From: Lacticaseibacillus nasuensis JCM 17158
GTDB taxonomy: Bacteria; Bacillota; Bacilli; Lactobacillales; Lactobacillaceae
Length of the DNA stretch: 38,031 nucleotides
Reading direction: 5' to 3'
Assembly (NCBI RefSeq): GCF_001434705.1
Contig: NZ_AZDJ01000033.1
Location: 449-38,479, forward strand
The notes below the pieces were generated by a model that was given only the letters and a program-made list of their open reading frames with translations, had not been told where the DNA came from and did no database searches. Position 1 is the first letter of the stretch; every line of letters begins with the position of its first letter. The position numbers and the translations under genes are program-made. Positions 34,411-38,031 of this stretch are shown here, one piece after another.

Positions 34411-34821
34411 ATGAAAGTAATAACGATACCCGGCATTCCGGTCGGACAAGGCAGACCAAGATTTACTCGCACGGGCCACGCATACGACCCCGCACGGTCG
34501 CGGCTATACAAACAATCGGTCGCTATATATGCACGTCAGCAATGGCCCGGTGAGGCGCTAGATTATCCGCTATCAGTCAAGGTACGCGTATACAGGCCGA
34601 TTCAGCAAAGCGCCACCAAGGTGCAGCGGAAAGCGCGGCTAGAGGGCAGAGAGCGGCCGACGGTGAAACCTGACGCAGACAACTATTACAAAGCCGTAAC
34701 GGACGCGCTGACTGGCATTGTGTGGGCAGACGACAACCTAATCGTACATGCGGAAACAGATAAGTTTTACGACGACGGCAACGGGCCACGAGTCGAAGTA
34801 GAAGTGGAGGCTATAACATGA
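34411..34821 (+). CDS. rusA: RusA-family Holliday junction resolvase
   Basis: 136 aa. Opens VITIPGIPVGQGRPRF and has the catalytic block KPDADNYYKAVTDALTGIVWADDNLI, with Asp88, Asp90 and Asp107/108 matching the RusA acidic site. Dimeric endonuclease that cleaves four-way junctions and branched phage DNA before packaging. ATGA overlap with the next gene. Confidence 0.95.
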   Translation: MKVITIPGIPVGQGRPRFTRTGHAYDPARSRLYKQSVAIYARQQWPGEALDYPLSVKVRVYRPIQQSATKVQRKARLEGRERPTVKPDADNYYKAVTDALTGIVWADDNLIVHAETDKFYDDGNGPRVEVEVEAIT

Positions 34822-35003
34822 ACAATTATATTGGAAGTTACGTTAAATACATCGGAGAGCAATCGCGACTGACTGGCAAGGTTGGGGAAGTTGTTGATAC
34901 CGAAGAAGATGGGTGGCTTGTTCTCTTTGATGACGGAGATTCAGCAAAATGCCTCGACGGCGACCTAATTGAAGCACCAAAACCACCGTACGTGTGGGGG
35001 TGA
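34818..35003 (+). CDS. Small hypothetical phage protein, 61 aa
   Basis: Reads like a single beta-barrel (SH3/KOW-like): GSYVKYIGEQSRLTGKVGEVVDTEEDGWLVLFDDGDSAKCL. Coupled to rusA by ATGA. Function unknown. Confidence 0.65.
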   Translation: MNNYIGSYVKYIGEQSRLTGKVGEVVDTEEDGWLVLFDDGDSAKCLDGDLIEAPKPPYVWG

Positions 35004-35008
35004 TTGGG

Positions 35009-35251
35009 ATGAAATTGTATGACGAAACAGTCAGGCATGACATTAAGCCCAGCTACTACGGTGGGAAGCTTGACGTGATTGACTTCCTTTATGCGATTTT
35101 CGGTAAGGCGGCAGACCTGTTTATGGTTGGCAACATCATCAAGTACGTTGTCCGCTATCCGAAAAAGAATGGCCTTGAGGACTTGCTTAAGGCCCGCACG
35201 TATCTCAACCGGCTAATCGAGCGAACCGAGGCGAATGATAGTGACGATTAA
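35009..35251 (+). CDS. DUF3310-family phage protein
   Basis: 80 aa from ATG at 35009 with GGGGGTG upstream. Signature: KPSYYGGKLDVIDFLY, then GNIIKYVVRYPKKNGLEDLLKARTYLNRLI, the standard DUF3310 pattern. Thought to be a nucleotide-kinase-like or MazG-like helical protein; exact role unknown. Confidence 0.85.
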   Translation: MKLYDETVRHDIKPSYYGGKLDVIDFLYAIFGKAADLFMVGNIIKYVVRYPKKNGLEDLLKARTYLNRLIERTEANDSDD

Positions 35252-35768
35252 AGGCGTTACCGGTAACCGTAGCAACACTGCACCAGTGTGGATGAAGAAG
35301 TGGCTGTGGCCACTGGAGAATGAATACGGGTCAGTTATCAACGTACCAGACGACGACCCACGATTGAAGCTGTTGCGGATGACGGTGAATAATCCAAGTT
35401 ACTTGAATCCGCAGCTAGAATCTGCCGCAAAATCTGCCAATCAAGAGAGTTGGCAGAGCGCTGAAAACAGAAGCGTCGAAATTGATAAGTACACGCCAGC
35501 TCAGATTGACCAGCTAATCTGGAAACTTCATCTGGAAGACCGTGCAAATTCGTACATATCGGTAGTGACAGGCTTTGAACTCGCAACGTTACGAAAGATA
35601 CTGCTGCGGTTAAGAAAGGCTCATGGCGACTACACGGATTACATCGAGCGACGGCTTTCACGGATGGTAGATAACGGAGACAGCAAGGCGAAGATAATGC
35701 ATGAGGTCGGCTACAAATATATCTGGGCGGTTAATCGATCGTTACGCAAGTATGGACTGGAGGAATAA
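35235..35768 (+). CDS. Hypothetical phage protein with C-terminal HTH-like segment, 177 aa
   Basis: Overlaps DUF3310 by 17 nt. No family recognised. The C-terminus (NGDSKAKIMHEVGYKYIWAVNRSLRKYG) has the spacing of a resolvase-type HTH, suggesting DNA binding. Confidence 0.65.
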   Translation: MIVTIKGVTGNRSNTAPVWMKKWLWPLENEYGSVINVPDDDPRLKLLRMTVNNPSYLNPQLESAAKSANQESWQSAENRSVEIDKYTPAQIDQLIWKLHLEDRANSYISVVTGFELATLRKILLRLRKAHGDYTDYIERRLSRMVDNGDSKAKIMHEVGYKYIWAVNRSLRKYGLEE

Positions 35769-35770
35769 GC

Positions 35771-36187
35771 ATGTATGCAGTGAAGAACAAGGACGATAAA
35801 TTGTTTGTGGTACGAAGCAATGACAACGCCTATTTATATCAAGACCAATACGGGGACCTGGGACGCGTGCTTTATCGGTATTACAGCCGGAAAGATGCAC
35901 AGCGCGCGATTGAAAGAGCGGGCCACATAAACCAATGCCACGTAGTCGAGTTAGTCGAGAAGCCGAAGCGGTTCGTTCTGCCGATGGAAGGGACGGAGCT
36001 GCCGGACGGAACTGTTGCTTACGCCGTACTAGACCAAACCGGCGCGTGGACGGTCAAGGGCTACGCCGAGGAACAAAGCGCAATCACGTTCGGTTCAACT
36101 GTCACCCAGGCCAACATCGACTCGGCGCCTGACTGGGTTAAGGCGATCACACCTGTGGAGGTGACTGACAATGGCGAGGAAAATTAA
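35771..36187 (+). CDS. Hypothetical phage protein, 138 aa
   Basis: Beta-rich; begins MYAVKNKDDKLFVVRSNDNAYLYQDQ and ends in an acidic tail. The C-terminal stretch APDWVKAITPVEV recalls C-termini of proteins encoded near DUF1642 genes in Lactobacillus phages, but the family is not certain. Confidence 0.65.
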   Translation: MYAVKNKDDKLFVVRSNDNAYLYQDQYGDLGRVLYRYYSRKDAQRAIERAGHINQCHVVELVEKPKRFVLPMEGTELPDGTVAYAVLDQTGAWTVKGYAEEQSAITFGSTVTQANIDSAPDWVKAITPVEVTDNGEEN

Positions 36188-36374
36188 GGTGTTCAGCTTA
36201 TATTCGCACGATGAAATTGAGTCCTTGAACCGCTTACTTAAAACGCATTCAAAAGCAAAATTAACCTATATGACTCCAGCCAATGGTTATGGATCTGGTG
36301 GAGCACTGGTAATTGCTGACTATGAAGATGATGAAGAGAACGATGAGGTTGAGGTGACTGACGATGAGCAATGA
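36171..36374 (+). CDS. Small acidic hypothetical phage protein, 67 aa
   Basis: GTGGAGGTGA precedes the ATG, which overlaps the upstream gene by 17 nt. Basic N-terminus (ARKIKVF) and a very acidic C-terminus. Unknown. Confidence 0.6.
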   Translation: MARKIKVFSLYSHDEIESLNRLLKTHSKAKLTYMTPANGYGSGGALVIADYEDDEENDEVEVTDDEQ

Positions 36375-36732
36375 GACGAAGCGGGACGTGTTCGATGATG
36401 CGGCATTCAACATTGAGACTTCTTCCCCAGATGGTCCAAAATTTGCAGATGAGCTTAGACAGCGTTACGCCGCCGCCCTGCCAGATGATCTGCCGGTGAT
36501 TCCGAAAGCAGTGAGTGATTATATCAGCAAAGCAAAGAAACCTAGACAGTGGGGACTGCTAGACGTATTTTGGCACCTTGGCGACCATATATCAGCTATG
36601 GGCTTCAATGGTCTGTACGATTGGGAACGCTGGACGGTTGACAACCAGGATGCTGTTTCGCGTGCATGGCTGCTAGGTGTCTGGCGCGTTGAGGAAACCG
36701 GCGAAATCGTGAAATTGGAGGCGGAGAAATGA
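36364..36732 (+). CDS. DUF1642-family phage protein
   Basis: 122 aa. The segment LPVIPKAVSDYISKAKK and the end DNQDAVSRAWLLGVWRVEETGEIVKLE match DUF1642, typical of lactic phage early-operon ends. Function unknown. ATGA coupling to the next gene. Confidence 0.8.
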   Translation: MSNETKRDVFDDAAFNIETSSPDGPKFADELRQRYAAALPDDLPVIPKAVSDYISKAKKPRQWGLLDVFWHLGDHISAMGFNGLYDWERWTVDNQDAVSRAWLLGVWRVEETGEIVKLEAEK

Positions 36733-36974
36733 AGCTGTTCTGTCGTCACGAGTTTATGCGAGACGAGTCTGTAGGATCGTGGTGGAACATTTATAAGAGA
36801 TGCACTAAATGCGGCAAACTAAAGTTTTTCGGCCGTGAGGTGTGTCCGTACGATGGAAAGGAGTTTGGGCCCAATGCGGTAGGCTGTGTGCACGTCCATC
36901 ATCCACCAATGAAGCCGCCTTTACCGGTGCCTAAGCCAAGAACTGTGCGGATGCCGTGGGTGGTCAGGGGGTAA
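36729..36974 (+). CDS. Putative zinc-binding phage protein, 81 aa
   Basis: Cys/His ligands in the order C5-x-H7 and later CTKCGK plus another Cys, like a short zinc ribbon, followed by a Pro-rich tail. Function unknown. Confidence 0.65.
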   Translation: MKLFCRHEFMRDESVGSWWNIYKRCTKCGKLKFFGREVCPYDGKEFGPNAVGCVHVHHPPMKPPLPVPKPRTVRMPWVVRG

Positions 36975-37068
36975 CGCTGACGGTCGCGCAAAAATGATTG
37001 AAGTGATGATATTCGTAGCTTTGGTGGGCGTGTGGTTCTGGGCTAACTGGAAAAGGAGTGGTGCGCAA

Positions 37069-37551
37069 GTGAGAAAGACAGCAGCTAATTATGTGAGCCC
37101 GTGGGACTATGAAGCTTCCGTGATTGAAGCCGACCATGTTTTGGAAGATTATCGCAGACGCAAGCAGCGGTCACGTGTGAAAGCCTCGATCAAGTCGCCA
37201 TCGCTTGATGGCATGCCAAGGTCGCCATCGATTGGCAACGTCGTTGAGATCAGGATTACGGATCACATTGACGATGAGACGTACACAGAAGCATGTGACA
37301 AGACGATTAGCTGCATTGAGGACGACGCCCACCGCAACATACTGAAGGACTACTACATCAAGCGGCCAATTGCTGTAGAGCTGTTGATCGCTGATTCTGG
37401 ATATGGAAAAACGGGGTACTATGACGTACTGAAAGATGCGCTATATACATTTGCCGGATTGTGGCCAGCTGGCGATCATGGATTGCTGGTCCGAACAAAC
37501 AGCGAACGAACACCGAACAAAGTGCGAACAAAGAGCGAACATCTACCCTGA
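37069..37551 (+). CDS. ArpU-family late transcription regulator
   Basis: 160 aa from GTG at 37069 (AAAAGGAG upstream). Contains the ArpU pattern: helical N-terminus (YEASVIEADHVLEDYRRRKQR), SPSLDGMPRSPSIGN, then a sigma-like C-terminal part DDAHRNILKDYYIKRPIAVELLI. Controls packaging and lysis gene expression in related phages. The frame continues upstream to an ATG at 36994 that would add a membrane helix (MIEVMIFVALVGVWFWANW); that start has no ribosome site. Its last 17 codons are 11-bp repeats. Confidence 0.82.
   Translation: MRKTAANYVSPWDYEASVIEADHVLEDYRRRKQRSRVKASIKSPSLDGMPRSPSIGNVVEIRITDHIDDETYTEACDKTISCIEDDAHRNILKDYYIKRPIAVELLIADSGYGKTGYYDVLKDALYTFAGLWPAGDHGLLVRTNSERTPNKVRTKSEHLP
37492..37543 (+). 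repeat. 11-bp tandem repeats at the end of the ArpU gene
   Basis: 4.7 units in exact 11-nt register: cgaacaaacag, cgaacgaacac, cgaacaaagtg, cgaacaaagag, cgaacatc. The period is one DNA helical turn and not a codon multiple, so selection on DNA rather than protein is likely. May be a binding site for the late regulator or terminase. Confidence 0.75.
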
Positions 37552-37663
37552 AATGGCGTGCTAATATTGTATTGTGCCAAAGGTGAGAGCCGGCGGTGCT
37601 TCCTTCTTTCATTTTGTGATGTTCAAACCCGATTCGCGGTGATCATGCCTCCGTGGATAGGTA

Positions 37664-37715
37664 GCTCCGATGTGGAAGCCGTGCATGGCTGCCGGTTCGA
37701 TTCCGGCGCGGAGCA
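37664..37715 (+). ncRNA. Truncated tRNA-like sequence lacking a D arm
   Basis: Acceptor arms gctccg/cggagc (37664-37669 with 37709-37714), a perfect T arm gccgg-ttcgatt-ccggc, and a small stem agcc/ggct with loop gtgcat in between. Only 52 nt long, with no D arm. Either a decayed phage tRNA or a tRNA mimic. Confidence 0.45.
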
Positions 37716-37753
37716 TAGCTTGCGACGATCCCGGCTGACGGGGGAGCGAGCGT

Positions 37754-37826
37754 GTGAGAGTAGCTAAGTGGAAAAGCGCCCCGTCATCAGGCGGGCAATG
37801 CGTGGGTTCGATTCCCACCTCTCACA
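37754..37826 (+). tRNA. tRNA-like gene with oversized anticodon loop (isotype undetermined)
   Basis: 73 nt: 7-bp acceptor gtgagag/ctctcac, 3-bp D stem with GG loop, perfect T arm gtggg-ttcgatt-cccac, discriminator A. The anticodon arm (37778-37796) is 19 nt instead of 17: gccc/gggc plus a G-C pair and a loop of 8-9 nt containing tcatcagg. If U33 is the T at 37784, the anticodon reads CAT. Confidence 0.6.
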
Positions 37827-37899
37827 GTAGATGTAGCTCAATCGGTAGAGCGTGCAACTTATAATTGCGTGGGTGCAGGTTCAAACCCTGCCGTCTACA
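37827..37899 (+). tRNA. tRNA-Ile (anticodon UAU), reads AUA
   Basis: Canonical cloverleaf: 7-bp acceptor gtagatg/cgtctac (one wobble), D stem gctc/gagc, anticodon stem tgcaa/ttgcg with 7-nt loop CTTATAA (anticodon TAT at 37860-37862), 5-nt variable loop, T arm gcagg-ttcaaac-cctgc, discriminator A, no encoded CCA. It begins on the base after the preceding tRNA-like gene, so both are cut from one transcript. Confidence 0.9.
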
Positions 37900-37911
37900 T
37901 TCACTTTAGTG

Positions 37912-37946
37912 TAGTATTCCGGCTCGTGATGGAGTACTATTTTTTT
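37912..37946 (+). terminator. Terminator of the early operon and tRNA cluster
   Basis: 9-bp stem tagtattcc/ggagtacta (one wobble), 10-nt loop and seven Ts. Confidence 0.85.
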
Positions 37947-37958
37947 GAGGTGATAAAC

Positions 37959-38031
37959 ATGTCAAACGAAAATCATGTACACGCTCAAATTGTTATGTCA
38001 GAGGGGGTTGAATTGGTATCTAACAACAGTC
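37959..38031 (+). CDS. Start of next phage gene (partial)
   Basis: ATG after TTGAGGTGAT; 24 codons visible (MSNENHVHAQIVMSEGVELVSN...) running off the window. Too short to identify. Position after ArpU and tRNAs would suit an HNH, portal or terminase-associated gene. Confidence 0.6.
   Translation, partial: MSNENHVHAQIVMSEGVELVSNNS

Larger units (their letters stand above)
20100..38031. mobile_element. Temperate siphophage prophage (left arm, runs off the window)
   Basis: Typical Lactobacillus Sfi21/A2-like modular order: integrase, cargo, CI, cro, antirepressor, Gp157, ERF, HNH nuclease, replication protein, DnaB, SSB, RusA, DUF3310, DUF1642, ArpU regulator, tRNAs. Packaging, morphogenesis and lysis genes would lie to the right. 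The start coordinate is approximate. Confidence 0.95.

Noticed and set aside
36994-37068. Membrane-helix extension of the ArpU regulator
   Set aside because: The upstream ATG has no ribosome site and the family normally lacks a membrane segment; kept only as an alternative start.
37558-37767. 69-codon plus-strand ORF and overlapping minus-strand ORF
   Set aside because: They run through tRNA and tRNA-like sequence; not protein-coding.

Overview
The window looks like a chromosome segment of a fairly high-GC member of the Lactobacillaceae. Protein style, a MucBP/LPXTG adhesin, a T-box-controlled trp operon and the recJ-apt pair suggest a Lacticaseibacillus-like lactobacillus; this is inferred from content, not from a search. 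The left half (1-19.9 kb) is ordinary core genome. The right half (about 20.1 kb to the end) is the left arm of an integrated temperate siphophage that runs past the window edge.

Core region. 1-2.2 kb holds the 3' end of a sortase-anchored mucin-binding-type surface protein. A tryptophan-specific T-box leader (specifier UGG, T-box UGGC) then controls a minimal trpBA operon with no trpEGDCF beside it. It is followed by an L,D-transpeptidase, tig, clpX, lepA, a divergent POT-family peptide transporter overlapping an M32 carboxypeptidase, and a convergent block on the minus strand (ASCH protein, a small hypothetical, galE). After that come recJ-apt-ybaK-like-DUF960, then two small minus-strand genes of unknown function. 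Most units end in clear intrinsic terminators, several of them bidirectional.

Prophage lysogeny module (20.1-27.0 kb, mostly minus strand). It has a tyrosine integrase, small putative membrane proteins, a HEPN-like protein with an R-N-x3-H motif, and a two-gene AT-rich cassette. The cassette strongly resembles BcgI-type (type IIB) restriction-modification: a fused nuclease-methyltransferase A subunit of 648 aa and a two-TRD specificity subunit of 340 aa. Then comes a CI-type S24 repressor. The restriction cassette has its own promoter and is bracketed by two related hairpins with a compensatory base change, which suggests a cargo insertion just downstream of the repressor gene. The module therefore appears to carry two defence-type cargo units.

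Lytic control and replication (27.0-37.6 kb, plus strand). Divergent promoters with three copies of a 16-bp operator, and a fourth inside the cro-like gene, control cro, a BRO/KilAC antirepressor and a compact early operon. The operon includes Gp157, an ERF annealase, an HNH-type nuclease, an O-like replication protein with 11-bp iterons (probable origin) inside its gene, a DnaB-like helicase, SSB, RusA, DUF3310, DUF1642 and an ArpU-type late regulator. The regulator gene ends in a second 11-bp tandem repeat array.

Right edge (37.6-38.0 kb). There is a D-arm-less tRNA-like sequence, a tRNA-like gene with an oversized anticodon loop, a directly abutting canonical tRNA-Ile(UAU), a terminator and the start of the next phage gene.
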